From Clostridia bacterium (GTDB lineage Bacteria; Bacillota; Clostridia; Christensenellales; CAG-138): a stretch of 64,000 nucleotides of DNA. The notes beneath the pieces are model-generated. The model was not told the origin of the DNA, searched no databases, and saw only the letters and a list, made by a program, of their open reading frames with translations. Shown one piece after another: positions 45,001 to 53,236 of this stretch (position 1 is the first letter of the stretch; every line of letters starts with the position of its first letter). Location: positions 1-64,000 of the forward strand of contig JAEDIC010000004.1 in the NCBI GenBank assembly GCA_016292635.1, given 5' to 3'. The position numbers and the translations under genes are program-made.

Positions 45001-46246
45001 CTATTTCGTATACCTCATCCAGCTTTATACCGGGGGCTGAGGTGATGGCTACCGCCACGTATTCATTCTGACGCTCAATCAGCTCGCTGTCCGGCAGAAG
45101 GTAGCCTTCCACCCCCAGCAATACCTTTATGTCCTTTCCATCCTTCGCAAGCTTATCTGCCTGAGCGACCGCATCCGGGAAGGCGTGTACCACGCCGTGG
45201 TCGGTTATGGCTATGGCACGATGGCCCCAGCCTGCGGCGGTCTTTATTGCATCCTTCACCGAAGTAAGGCCGTCCATGCTGGACATCTTGGTATGAAGAT
45301 GCAGCTCAACGCGCTTTTCCTCTGCGGTGTCCTTGCGAACCTCTCTTGGCATCCTGCCAATATCCCTTGGATATACGCACATTCGTCGCAGCCACTGATC
45401 CATGCCGTATCGGCCGGCCACCACAAGATAGTCGCCCTTTTTCTTTACATCGGACAGGGCTTTTTCTATGGTTTCTTCCTGCCCCTGCTCAAGGAATACC
45501 TTGCAGGGCAGGGTATTTGTATGGTCGCTTATCACCACGGTAAGTATACTGCCGCCGTTTTTGCGCTTTGTGGTTTCGGAGGAGATTATCTCGCCCTTTA
45601 TGGTAACGAAGCCCATGCTTTCATCCACGGTGCTCTGCTGTATTATGGCGGCCTTGCGTATCGCCTTGCCCATTATCAGCTCCGCCTTGTCGGAATCCTT
45701 CTTTTGTGCGGGCTGCTTGTTCACGGTCTTTTGCGCCTGCCGAACGGGTTCCCGCTTATCCTCTGCGATAACAGGCTGTATATCCTTATCGGTGGAAAGC
45801 TTTATCTGAACCTCCGCGCCGAACACCCGCCGATAATACGCCTCTGCGCTGCGGGCAAGGGAGGGGTTATCCGCAAGGGCTATAAGCTGCTCCGGCACAC
45901 GAACCAACAGCTCGTTGCCCCTTGCCTCCCATACGGAATTTGCCATGGCTGGGCGCACCACAGGCTGAATGTCGCACCAGCTGTCGCGAAGCGCGTCCAT
46001 GGTGTCCTTATCCCCCGCGGAGATCAGCTCGGCGATATTTTCGCACTTTATCCGCACCTCAACGGCGCATCCGGGCATAAAAACCTCGAGATCATTTTCC
46101 AGGGCAGAGATATTTTTTGTGCGGGTAATACGGCCCGCAGTAAGCAGCACCGCCAGCTTTTTATCCCGCTTATTCAGGTTTGCCTCGGCTATTGCCGCCC
46201 CGGCCAAGCCGTATTTTTCAAAAAGGCTCTCCAACCTCTGGTCCAT
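42023..46246 (-). CDS. polC: DNA polymerase III PolC-type alpha subunit with a degenerate exonuclease domain
   Basis: Replicative polymerase of low-G+C Gram-positives, 1407 residues. Order: N-terminal domain, OB fold (about 205-290), PHP domain (ELHLHTKMSSMD at 314-325; ITDHG; LGVEGY), an inserted exonuclease-like segment (about 393-560), PHP remainder, zinc ribbon (CPNC and CPVC), and the catalytic palm with PDIDLNFSGEYQP. The exonuclease segment aligns with PolC proofreading domains but lacks the DxE of motif I (VAITS), the motif II aspartate (AENTDCL) and the H-x4-D motif III (TGGALGRARATA). Proofreading by this domain is therefore unlikely. The polymerase motifs look intact. It begins one base after ispG ends. 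Confidence 0.96.
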   Translation of the reverse strand: MDQRLESLFEKYGLAGAAIAEANLNKRDKKLAVLLTAGRITRTKNISALENDLEVFMPGCAVEVRIKCENIAELISAGDKDTMDALRDSWCDIQPVVRPAMANSVWEARGNELLVRVPEQLIALADNPSLARSAEAYYRRVFGAEVQIKLSTDKDIQPVIAEDKREPVRQAQKTVNKQPAQKKDSDKAELIMGKAIRKAAIIQQSTVDESMGFVTIKGEIISSETTKRKNGGSILTVVISDHTNTLPCKVFLEQGQEETIEKALSDVKKKGDYLVVAGRYGMDQWLRRMCVYPRDIGRMPREVRKDTAEEKRVELHLHTKMSSMDGLTSVKDAIKTAAGWGHRAIAITDHGVVHAFPDAVAQADKLAKDGKDIKVLLGVEGYLLPDSELIERQNEYVAVAITSAPGIKLDEVYEIAAVRFDEHGEKERLYIVIDSGAALTEDIASATGLTQQALSNGVPMGEALNMLSDFVGGSVKVAENTDCLESLRLHGERFELKTDTHCVNTGMLYHYLHRESKQTDISAMLNTYGLDMPTGGALGRARATAAVMNRLLGEMADKNIQKLPLTEAIPQEKARGKRQTYHIIIIAQNHEGLMNLYRLVSYAHLEHLRKVPRIPRSLLLMHREGLIVGSACEAGELFRTMLKGADEETLRSVAEMYDFLEIQPIANNAFLMRNGTVKDEEGLRDFNRRIVALGEELGKPVVATGDVHFLEPDHAQFRSIIMHARGFEDAEEQAPLYFRTTDDMLNEFAYLGEEKAKEVVITNPNMIADSCDRMKAFLSEKGTYAPTFPGANEELRDMSMKCAHEMYGDELPEVVQKRLDKELNSIIGNGYASLYLMAQRLVQKSMSDGYLVGSRGSVGSSFVANMAGITEVNALQPHYVCPNCRHSDFDVDRTLYACGVDMPDANCPVCGTKYKKLGYEIPFEVFLGFKGDKTPDIDLNFSGEYQPVAHKFTEVMFGEGHAFRAGTISGIKDKTVYGYVKAYCEDNGIAVNRDEMDRLVQGCSGVKKTTGQHPGGIVIVPQENDIMEFTPIQYPADRSDGDTITTHFDFHAMDDRLVKLDILGHDDPTVLKMLKDITGLDPQTIPLDDPETMRIFSSSEPLGITLDELDCDVGSIAIPEFGTTFVRQMLKDTRPTTMEELVRISGLSHGTDVWLGNAQDLVLSGTATLSQVICTRDDIMNYLILRGGDPSMSFKTMESVRKGRGVTPEMEEHMRSIDTPEWFIDSCKKIKYMFPRAHAAAYVMMAFRVAYYKVHLPIAFYTVYFSVRADAFDIAQAAGGAEKVLANINAIKKKGNDTDNKEADLLTILEVVYEMNKRGIELLPIDLYKSKATEFVIEGDKIRPPFSAIAGVGGNAAIGIAEGAKGGEYTSIENFQARTGANSAVVKALSELGCLDGMPETDQLSLF

Positions 46247-46247
46247 G

Positions 46248-47309
46248 TCAGTCTTTCCTTCCCTCCAGCATAGCCTGCGCCTCGGCTATCAGCGCGTCTA
46301 CAGCCCCCTCAAGGGGAATGGTCTTAAAGTGCTCTCCCTTTTTAAACAACGCGCAGCCCCCCTTGCCGAAGGCTATGCCTATATCCGCTTCTCTTGCTTC
46401 GCCCGGCCCATTTACCACGCAGCCCATCACCGCAACCTTAAGGTAGCCTTTATCATTGGGCAAAGCCTTTTCCACCCGCTCAACGGCGGCGGAAAGGTCT
46501 GTGCAGGTGCGTCCGCAGGTGGGACAGCTTATTATCTCGATACCCTCACGGCGGATGCCTACAGCCTTCAATATGGCCTTTGCGGCGTGTATCTCCTGCA
46601 CAGGATCCCCGGTCATGGATATGCGCATGGTGTCCCCTATGCCGTCCACAAGCAACGCCCCCATGGCGGCGGCGGATTTTACGAGGGCCATTTCGCCCCC
46701 GCCCGCCTCGGTTACGCCGATATGCAGGGGATAATCGCACCTTGCGCTTATCAGCCTGTATGCCTCCACCGTGTCCTTTACGGAGGAGGATTTTATGGAT
46801 ATCACGGAGTCATAAAAATGCTGTTTTTCCAGTATCGCCGCATGAGCGAGGGCGCTTTCCACCAGCGCCTCAGGGGTGGGCCCGCCGTATTTATGCAGCA
46901 GCTCTTTTTCAAGGGAGCCGCCGTTCACCCCTATGCGAAGGGGTACGCCGTGAGCCTTTGCGCAGTCCGTAAGCAGGCGCACCCTGTCCTCCCCGCCTAT
47001 ATTGCCGGGGTTAAAGCGCAGCTTGTCCACGCCCTGTTCAATTGCGCCTATGGCAAGGCGATAGTCGAAGTGTATATCGGCGACCAACGGGATATGTATC
47101 CTTTCCCGTATTTGGGGTATGGCCTTAACGCAGTCCTCATTGTATACCGAAGAACGGACTATTTCACAGCCCGCTCTTTCAAGGCGCAGTATCTGCTCCA
47201 CCGTGGCGTTTACATCCGCAGTGTCGGTATTTGTCATGGATTGTATGGTGATGGGAGCGCCGCCGCCTATGGCAACGCCGCCTGCAGTCACCCGCATTGT
47301 GTTTCTCAT
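46248..47309 (-). CDS. ispG: 4-hydroxy-3-methylbut-2-enyl diphosphate synthase
   Basis: Fe-S enzyme of the MEP isoprenoid pathway converting MEcPP to HMBPP. 353 residues. N-terminal TIM barrel with GAPITIQSMTNTDTADV (residues 18-34) and the C-terminal cluster domain with SCPTCGRTCTDL (about 266-277), followed by AVMGCVVNGPGEAREADIGIA. It follows rseP by 23 bases in the cluster uppS-cdsA-dxr-rseP-ispG-polC. Dxr in the same operon supplies an earlier pathway step. Confidence 0.96.
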   Translation of the reverse strand: MRNTMRVTAGGVAIGGGAPITIQSMTNTDTADVNATVEQILRLERAGCEIVRSSVYNEDCVKAIPQIRERIHIPLVADIHFDYRLAIGAIEQGVDKLRFNPGNIGGEDRVRLLTDCAKAHGVPLRIGVNGGSLEKELLHKYGGPTPEALVESALAHAAILEKQHFYDSVISIKSSSVKDTVEAYRLISARCDYPLHIGVTEAGGGEMALVKSAAAMGALLVDGIGDTMRISMTGDPVQEIHAAKAILKAVGIRREGIEIISCPTCGRTCTDLSAAVERVEKALPNDKGYLKVAVMGCVVNGPGEAREADIGIAFGKGGCALFKKGEHFKTIPLEGAVDALIAEAQAMLEGRKD

Positions 47310-47332
47310 TCCTTCCCCCCACGTTTGCCCTG

Positions 47333-48358
47333 TTATCCAAATAGATTCCTTACGTCCATAAATGTAAGCATTATCATAAGGCCGAACAGCAGCACGAATC
47401 CCGCAAGGTGTATCATGCCCTCCTTTTCGGGAGGCAGAGCCTTTCCACGTATCAGCTCTATGGTCATTATCAGCAGCCTTCCGCCATCCAGGGCGGGAAT
47501 AGGCAGTACGTTCATTATGCCAAGGTTTATACTGAGCAGCACACCCATGCGGAGAACAACCTCAAAACCCGCACGCACGGCCTGACCGATAAGGCTTATG
47601 GTGCCCACAGGCCCTGCCACATCGCCGCTTTGTATTCCGGTGGTAAACAGGCTACCGATTACCTTTACCATCTCAACTACCATATCCCAAACATAGCGCA
47701 GGGAATTGCCTATTGCGCCAAACAAGCCGTATTTCAGCCGCACCGGGGATATTATTATGCCCAATCGGTTTTCACCGGTCTCCGGGTCGAATATGTCATT
47801 CACCCTGAGGGTGATATTCTCATCCCCCCGGCGCACGGTAATATCCGCCCCGGCGCCGTCTGCGCTGTCGATAGCAGGTATGCAGTCGGTATAGTAGGTT
47901 ATCTCGGTATCGTCTACCGCAAGTATTATATCCCCGGCCTGCAGGCCCGCCTGGGCAGCGGGGGTATCCGTGCCGGATATCTCAACTATGCCCGGCATAT
48001 ATTCGCCATAGGCCATAAGTATAACTATCGCCAGCAGCACAGCCAGCACTATGTTCATAAAAGGACCTGCCGCCACCACCAGCATACGCTTCCATACGGG
48101 CTGTGAGGCAAAGCTGTCCGGGTCGTTTCCTTCCTGATCCTCCCCGTGAAACATACACATTCCGCCTATTGGCAGTGCCCTCAGGGCATAGCGCGTGCCG
48201 TTCTTTTCCTTGCTGGCCACCACCGGGCCCATGCCTATGGCAAATTCGTCTATGCGAAAGCCCAGCTTTTTGCCAACGTAAAAATGGCCCAGCTCATGGA
48301 AAAATATCAACACCGTAAGCACAAGCAGTGCGCCGATTATTGAGAAAATACCGCTCAA
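47333..48358 (-). CDS. rseP: Site-2 protease family zinc metalloprotease (RseP/RasP)
   Basis: Intramembrane protease that completes regulated cleavage of anti-sigma factors and other membrane proteins. 341 residues. The zinc motif is FFHELGHFYVGKK (about residues 19-31). A PDZ domain occupies about 120-190 (AQAGLQAGDIILAVDD), and the second motif is NVLPIPALDGGRLL near 280, followed by two further hydrophobic segments. The start overlaps the dxr stop by 4 bases. Its substrates in this organism are unknown. Confidence 0.95.
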   Translation of the reverse strand: MSGIFSIIGALLVLTVLIFFHELGHFYVGKKLGFRIDEFAIGMGPVVASKEKNGTRYALRALPIGGMCMFHGEDQEGNDPDSFASQPVWKRMLVVAAGPFMNIVLAVLLAIVILMAYGEYMPGIVEISGTDTPAAQAGLQAGDIILAVDDTEITYYTDCIPAIDSADGAGADITVRRGDENITLRVNDIFDPETGENRLGIIISPVRLKYGLFGAIGNSLRYVWDMVVEMVKVIGSLFTTGIQSGDVAGPVGTISLIGQAVRAGFEVVLRMGVLLSINLGIMNVLPIPALDGGRLLIMTIELIRGKALPPEKEGMIHLAGFVLLFGLMIMLTFMDVRNLFG

Positions 48359-49500
48359 TTTGTTCCCTTTCTCATGGCAAGTTCCCTTGCCTGTCTGTCG
48401 GTTTGTTCTATATCATCAAGGGAGGTTATTTCTCCCTTGTCCATATGGGCCATGGCGTACTCCACCACTTCCCATATGTCCGTAAATCTTATCTTTCCCT
48501 GCAAAAACAGCTCCACAGCCACCTCGTTTGCGCCGTTATAGGCTATGGGCAGCCGCCGTCCATCCCTAAGCGCCTCATAGGCAAGGTCCAATGCGGGAAA
48601 TTTTTCCCTGTCCGGGGCGAAGAAGGTAAGCTTTCCAGCTTTCTCAAGGCTCAGCCTGCCGAATTCACCGCATATCCTTTCGGGATATGTAAGGGCGTAT
48701 TGTATGGCAAGGCGCATATCCGGCATTGAAAGCTGCGCCATGGTACAGCCGTCTCTGAATTCCACCATTGAATGAACTATGCTTTCGGGATGCACCAGCA
48801 CGCTTATACGCTTCCCCGGAATATCAAACAGGTAGCTGGCTTCCATTATCTCCAGCCCCTTATTAAAGAGTGTAGCAGAGTCTATGGTGATTTTGGGACC
48901 CATGCTCCATGTGGGATGGTTGCCCGCCTGCCGGGGAGTAACAAAGCGAAGCTGCTCTTTAGTATATGTGCGGAAAGGGCCGCCTGATGCAGTTAGTATA
49001 AGCCTGTCCACCTCGCCATGGCTGCCCGCAGCCAGGCACTGAAAAATGGCGTTCTGCTCGCTGTCCACCGGAATTATGCTGCCGCCGTGCTTCGCAAGCA
49101 CATCCTTAACAAGGCCATGAGCGCAGACTATGCTTTCTTTATTTGCAAGGGCCACTGTCTTGCCAGCTTTCAGTGCCGCAAGCAGCGGCCTCATGCCTGC
49201 GTATCCGCTTATGCCGTTTACTATTATATCCGCCTGCTCAAGGGCGGCGATCTCGCACGAAGCCTCCGGTCCGGATATTATCCTTCCCTTTACGCCAAGG
49301 CCTTTCAGTTTGTCACCGGCGCCGCCCTCCGCCATTCCGATATAGTCCGGGGCAAACTCCGCAGCCTGTTCAGCCACCCTAACCGCGTCCCTTCCGGCGC
49401 ATATGGCGGTCACTTTGAATTTATCCGGGTTGGCCCTTATAACCTCCAGAGCCTGCCGGCCTATAGAGCCGGTGCAGCCCAGTACCGCTACTTTTTTCAT
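48355..49500 (-). CDS. dxr: 1-deoxy-D-xylulose-5-phosphate reductoisomerase
   Basis: Second step of the MEP pathway: DXP to MEP with NADPH. 381 residues. N-terminal GCTGSIGRQALEVI (residues 8-21) binds NADPH. LANKESIVCAHG (about 116-127), PVDSEQNAIFQCL (about 140-152) with acidic metal ligands, and SGGPFRTYT (about 171-179) complete the active site. It follows cdsA by 4 bases and overlaps rseP. Confidence 0.97.
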   Translation of the reverse strand: MKKVAVLGCTGSIGRQALEVIRANPDKFKVTAICAGRDAVRVAEQAAEFAPDYIGMAEGGAGDKLKGLGVKGRIISGPEASCEIAALEQADIIVNGISGYAGMRPLLAALKAGKTVALANKESIVCAHGLVKDVLAKHGGSIIPVDSEQNAIFQCLAAGSHGEVDRLILTASGGPFRTYTKEQLRFVTPRQAGNHPTWSMGPKITIDSATLFNKGLEIMEASYLFDIPGKRISVLVHPESIVHSMVEFRDGCTMAQLSMPDMRLAIQYALTYPERICGEFGRLSLEKAGKLTFFAPDREKFPALDLAYEALRDGRRLPIAYNGANEVAVELFLQGKIRFTDIWEVVEYAMAHMDKGEITSLDDIEQTDRQARELAMRKGTN

Positions 49501-49504
49501 ACCA

Positions 49505-50305
49505 TTATACCAAATATATATAGCACAGCACTATGGGGGCGCACATCAGAACGCTGTCCAGCCTGTCCATAACGCCGCCGTGTCCCGGGAAAAGATTGCC
49601 GTAATCCTTTATATCCGCCCAGCGCTTAAGCACAGAGGCGAAAAGATCGCCTATCTGGCCTATGCCTCCGCAGACAAACCCCACTATAAGCATGGGAAGA
49701 AGCGAATAGCTAAAACCCCATACGGGCTGCAGCAGCCAGCAAAGCAATCCGCCCAGCGCACCGCCTATAAAGCCGCCTATGCTGCCTTCAACGGTCTTCT
49801 TGGGGCTGATATGGGGGCAGAGCTTACGCCTGCCTAAAAACGAGCCCACAAAAAACGCCATTGTATCCCCAAGGAGGGGACAGGCAAACACCAGCAGCAT
49901 ACCAAGCATGGTCCCCGCCGAGCGCACGCTTCCGGATATCACCAGCGCCAGCGCCGCAAAAAGCATCAGTGGATAAACCATTATCATCAGCGATGCCATC
50001 GCGTCCTCGGTAGTGCGTTTCTTTGAGAATATCCGCTCCACAGCTATGGCTATTATGCAGAGAAACCATATTATAAGCATCAGGGGATAGCCAAAACGGG
50101 CTATGGATACATAGTGCAGCGCCGCAAAAACATACAGCAGCGCCATGCAGGGCCTGTATCCCTTTGAGCGGAGCAGCTTTCCCATCTCATATACGGCTAT
50201 TACCGCCGCAAGGGAGAATACTATCATACGAAACGCTCCCCCAAGGAGCAGCAGCGACGCAAAAAGCCCCACCAGCGCTATTCCAACGACTATTCTCTTT
50301 AACAT
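49505..50305 (-). CDS. cdsA: Phosphatidate cytidylyltransferase
   Basis: Makes CDP-diacylglycerol for phospholipid synthesis. 266 residues with about eight membrane helices. The family signature appears as SVLKRWADIKDYGNLFPGHGGVMDRLDS (S224 to S251 approximately). PHISPKKTVEGSIGGFIGG near 164 is a second conserved motif. It begins one base after uppS ends and lies 4 bases before dxr. Confidence 0.95.
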   Translation of the reverse strand: MLKRIVVGIALVGLFASLLLLGGAFRMIVFSLAAVIAVYEMGKLLRSKGYRPCMALLYVFAALHYVSIARFGYPLMLIIWFLCIIAIAVERIFSKKRTTEDAMASLMIMVYPLMLFAALALVISGSVRSAGTMLGMLLVFACPLLGDTMAFFVGSFLGRRKLCPHISPKKTVEGSIGGFIGGALGGLLCWLLQPVWGFSYSLLPMLIVGFVCGGIGQIGDLFASVLKRWADIKDYGNLFPGHGGVMDRLDSVLMCAPIVLCYIYLV

Positions 50306-50306
50306 A

Positions 50307-51029
50307 TCACTTCTCCACTACTGCGCCGAACCGCCTGGTTCGGTGCTGATATTCCCTTATGCAGCTTGCGTATTCCTCATCCGTAAGATCAGGGAAGGTA
50401 ACGTCGGTAAACACCAGCTCCGCATAGGCCGCCTGCAGCAGCATAAAGTTTGAAAGGCGCCGCTCCCCGGCGGTGCGTATTATAAGATCAAGGTCGGGCA
50501 ATCCCGCCGTATAGAGGGCGTTCATGAGGGATTTCTCATCCACAGGCTCGCCTTTCTGCACCAGTATGTTTGTCGCCCGAACAACCTCCGCGCGGCTGCC
50601 GTAATTCAGCGCGATATTGAGCTTAAGGCCGGGATTATTCGCCGTTTTTGTCATGGCCTCCTCCATAGCCCTCTGCATTTTCTCCGGGAAGGCGGACATA
50701 TCCCCCATTATGCGTATGCATACGCCGTTCTTATGAAGGTCATCCAATTCGCTTAGGAAATACTCCATAAACAGCTCAAACAGCGCACCAACTTCCTCCT
50801 TGGGCCGCTTCCAGTTTTCCGTTGAAAACGCGTACAGGGACAGGACCTCTATGCCGATATCCGAGGAAAAACGGATAAGTCCCCTAAGCCGCTCCATGCC
50901 CGCTCGATGGCCCAGCTTTCTGGGCAATCCCCTGCGGGTGGCCCAGCGGCCGTTGCCGTCCATTATTATGCCCACGTGCCTTGGCAGTTCTGCCCCAAGG
51001 CCCACAGTTTCAGGCTGAATCTTCACCAT
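50307..51029 (-). CDS. uppS: Isoprenyl transferase (undecaprenyl diphosphate synthase)
   Basis: cis-prenyltransferase making the lipid carrier for peptidoglycan. 240 residues. HVGIIMDGNGRWATRRGLPR (about residues 18-37) contains the catalytic aspartate. FSTENWKRPKEEV near 68 and RTAGERRLSNFMLLQAAYAE (about 189-208) bind substrate; the last motif reads GERRLSNF where GExRLSNF is usual. Operon partners dxr and ispG supply isoprenoid precursors. Confidence 0.97.
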   Translation of the reverse strand: MVKIQPETVGLGAELPRHVGIIMDGNGRWATRRGLPRKLGHRAGMERLRGLIRFSSDIGIEVLSLYAFSTENWKRPKEEVGALFELFMEYFLSELDDLHKNGVCIRIMGDMSAFPEKMQRAMEEAMTKTANNPGLKLNIALNYGSRAEVVRATNILVQKGEPVDEKSLMNALYTAGLPDLDLIIRTAGERRLSNFMLLQAAYAELVFTDVTFPDLTDEEYASCIREYQHRTRRFGAVVEK

Positions 51030-51073
51030 TTGAATATTATCCTCCGATACAAAAGGGGATGCGGAAAGACCCG

Positions 51074-51274
51074 CTATCCCCCATTTTCGCAGTCAGTTTT
51101 AAATACCGCCCAAACAAGCTCCGCCTGTCCGTCGGCTATGCGCTGCCGAACCACCCGCTTTTCACTGCCGCTTACGCCTTTGCGGCTGCGGGTCTCGGTA
51201 CAGGCAACCTGATACCCCGCCTCTTCAAGCAGCTTTATCGCCCGGCTCAGCTCATATCCCAATACGGATATCAA
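51074..51274 (-). CDS. Small conserved protein between frr and uppS, PASTA-like
   Basis: 66 residues. The start codon overlaps the frr stop (ATGA), strong evidence for translation. The N-terminal half, YELSRAIKLLEEAGYQVAC, has the G/A-L-AG-pattern of a PASTA-type repeat. The second half has TRSRKGVSGSEKRVVRQRI, a basic motif also seen, from memory, in short proteins at this locus in other Clostridia. No transmembrane segment. Function unknown. Confidence 0.75.
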   Translation of the reverse strand: MISVLGYELSRAIKLLEEAGYQVACTETRSRKGVSGSEKRVVRQRIADGQAELVWAVFKTDCENGG

Positions 51275-51822
51275 ACCGTCATTATCTCCTTTTCCTTATC
51301 GGCGATTATCCTGTCGATATCTTTGATAAAGCTGTCGGTGGCTTTCTGAGCCTGTTCCTCCTGCTTTTTCTGATCGTCTTCGGTAAGCTCGCCGTCCTTC
51401 TTGGCCTTCTTGATGGCGTCGTTGGCATCCCTGCGGATGGAGCGGATGGCAACCTTTGCTTCCTCTCCCTTCTTGCGGACAACCTTCACCAGCTCCTTGC
51501 GGCGCTCCTCGGTAAGCTCGGGGAACACAAGGCGTATCACACGGCCGTCGTTATTGGGGTTGATGCCCAAATCGGACTTCTGGATGGCCTTTTCTATTTC
51601 CTTAATCATGGATGCGTCATAGGGGGAGATGACCAGCAGCCTTGCCTCGGGGGAGGAAATGTTGCCCAGCTGGTTTATGGGCATGGGAGAGCCGTAGTAG
51701 TCCACAAAAATCCTGTCCAATGCCTGAGGGTTTGCACGCCCTGCCTTGAGGGTTCCAAGGTCACGCTCCAGCACGGATATGGTCTTGGTCATTTTTTCCT
51801 TTGCGGTTGCAACAGCGTCCAT
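51271..51822 (-). CDS. frr: Ribosome recycling factor
   Basis: Splits post-termination ribosomes with EF-G. 183 residues from the ATG at 51822, with AGGAGG 7 bases upstream; the longer frame from 51885 lacks family similarity. Visible: LGTLKAGRANPQALDRIFVDYYGSP (about residues 24-48), SPYDASMIKEIEKAI (about 69-83), DLGINPNNDGRVIRL and RKELVK. It follows pyrH by 109 bases; a weak internal promoter (TTGTGC, 17, TAAAAT) may lie in that gap. Confidence 0.97.
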   Translation of the reverse strand: MDAVATAKEKMTKTISVLERDLGTLKAGRANPQALDRIFVDYYGSPMPINQLGNISSPEARLLVISPYDASMIKEIEKAIQKSDLGINPNNDGRVIRLVFPELTEERRKELVKVVRKKGEEAKVAIRSIRRDANDAIKKAKKDGELTEDDQKKQEEQAQKATDSFIKDIDRIIADKEKEIMTV

Positions 51823-51931
51823 ATTTGAACCTCCTGAAAAGTTTCTTGTTTGGTAAAATTCACAGGTATATTTTACAGGAAACAATCTTCTTGCACAATC
51901 CCCAAATAAAGATTCTTCACATTGCCTCCCG

Positions 51932-52645
51932 TTAATTCGCCTGCTTTATGTTGTCTATAAGGGTACCCACGCTCTCGCCCCGCACGGCCTTTACTGCGTT
52001 TTCCGGGTCTGCCATGGCGAAGGCCAGTATGGGTATGTTTTGCTCCTTGCAGAGGGTGATGGCGGTAAGGTCGGTGGCCTTAAGCTCCTTCTCAATCACC
52101 TCGTCGTATGTGAGATGGGAATAGCGCAGGGCGTCCGGGTTCTTCTTGGGATCGTCGGAATATATGGCGTCAACATTCTTGGCAAGGAACATTGCGTCCG
52201 CTCCAATCTCCGCCGCCTTGAGGGCCGCAGCGGTATCCGTGGAAAAGAAGGGCAGTCCGCTGCCGCCCGCGAATATGACCACCTTGCCCGCGTCAAGGGC
52301 CGCCTGTGCCCCACGGGAGGAGTATCCGTCCGCAATGCGGGGCATATCTATGGAAGACATTACTACCGCCGGCACGCCCATTTTAAGCAGGCAATCCTGC
52401 ACCGCAAGGGAATTTATCACGGTTGCCAGCATGCCCATCTGATCCGCGCGGTTGCGGTCCATATCGCCGGAGGAGCGGCCCCGCCAGATATTGCCGCCGC
52501 CGATTGTTATGCCTATCTCCACGCCAAGCTCATGGAGCTTCGCCACCTGGGAGGCTATGGCCTCCGCCTTGTCAAAGTCTATTGCCTGATCGCCGCCCAT
52601 GGCCTCGCCGGACAGCTTGAGGGATATTCTTTTGTATTTGAGCAT
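51932..52645 (-). CDS. pyrH: UMP kinase
   Basis: Hexameric amino-acid-kinase-fold enzyme phosphorylating UMP to UDP. 237 residues. Starts MLKYKRISLKLSGEAMGG. IGGGNIWRG (about residues 51-59), DRNRADQMGMLATVIN (about 64-79) and GGSGLPFFSTDTAAAL (about 130-145) are family motifs. The ATG at 52645 has GAGG 8 bases upstream; a GTG three codons earlier is less well placed. First gene of the pyrH-to-polC operon. A TATAAT in the preceding spacer may be its -10 box. Confidence 0.96.
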   Translation of the reverse strand: MLKYKRISLKLSGEAMGGDQAIDFDKAEAIASQVAKLHELGVEIGITIGGGNIWRGRSSGDMDRNRADQMGMLATVINSLAVQDCLLKMGVPAVVMSSIDMPRIADGYSSRGAQAALDAGKVVIFAGGSGLPFFSTDTAAALKAAEIGADAMFLAKNVDAIYSDDPKKNPDALRYSHLTYDEVIEKELKATDLTAITLCKEQNIPILAFAMADPENAVKAVRGESVGTLIDNIKQAN

Positions 52646-52704
52646 ATAAAGCACCTCTATATTGAAATAATGGGAAAGGACTATTGCCGGTTACTATTAT
52701 ATAA

Positions 52705-52733
52705 CAAAAAGCCCCCGGTAAAAAGGGGGCTTT
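52705..52733 (-). terminator. Terminator of the IPKTG surface-protein gene
   Basis: AAAGCCCCC, an 8-base loop and GGGGGCTTTTTG on the minus strand, 20 bases after the stop codon. Confidence 0.85.
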
Positions 52734-52753
52734 GCGTGAAAGGGGATATTATA

Positions 52754-53236
52754 TTACTTCCTGCGCACAGCGCCTGCGGCGGCGACTATCGCCATTACCA
52801 CGAAAGCAGCCAGGGACGCGTCGCCGGTCTTGGGGATGTTCGTGGAAGAGCAGTATGCATCGGCGTCAGGAGTAAAGTTGGTGGTAACAGAAGTGCTGTT
52901 CCAGCGAACGGTTACCCACTTTGCGTCGGGCTTTATGCAGCTTACGGTAAAGTTTCTGCCGTCGCCGGTGAAGGAAACGGGCACGTTGTCAATTTCAACG
53001 CCGGTAGGAACAGCAGAATTGCTGGTGCTGAAGCTGTTGCCGCCGGTGTATTTGAGGTCGATACCGCCGCCGTTGCCAGTAGGCACAGGTGATGCAGATG
53101 GATCTGCAGATGGAGTGACCTCTGCATCAGGATTAGGAGAAGTGTTTCCATCCACCGCCATTGCCATCCCCGGTATCATAGACAGCACGAGGCACAGGGT
53201 CAGCGCCAGTGCCATAAACTTTATGGAAATTCTCAT
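52754..53236 (-). CDS. Small secreted protein with an IPKTG sortase-type sorting signal
   Basis: 160 residues. An N-terminal signal peptide (about 1-27) ends in the AMA of GMAMAVDG, followed by a Pro/Ser/Thr-rich spacer (about 28-52). A compact domain with GVEIDNVPVSFTGDGR and VTVRWNSTSV lies in the middle. The end is a cell-wall sorting signal: IPKTGD (about residues 134-139), a hydrophobic helix, then RRK. The IPKTG form differs from the usual LPxTG at the first residue. No sortase gene is in the window. Its own terminator and long upstream region suggest independent expression. Function unknown. Confidence 0.75.
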   Translation of the reverse strand: MRISIKFMALALTLCLVLSMIPGMAMAVDGNTSPNPDAEVTPSADPSASPVPTGNGGGIDLKYTGGNSFSTSNSAVPTGVEIDNVPVSFTGDGRNFTVSCIKPDAKWVTVRWNSTSVTTNFTPDADAYCSSTNIPKTGDASLAAFVVMAIVAAAGAVRRK

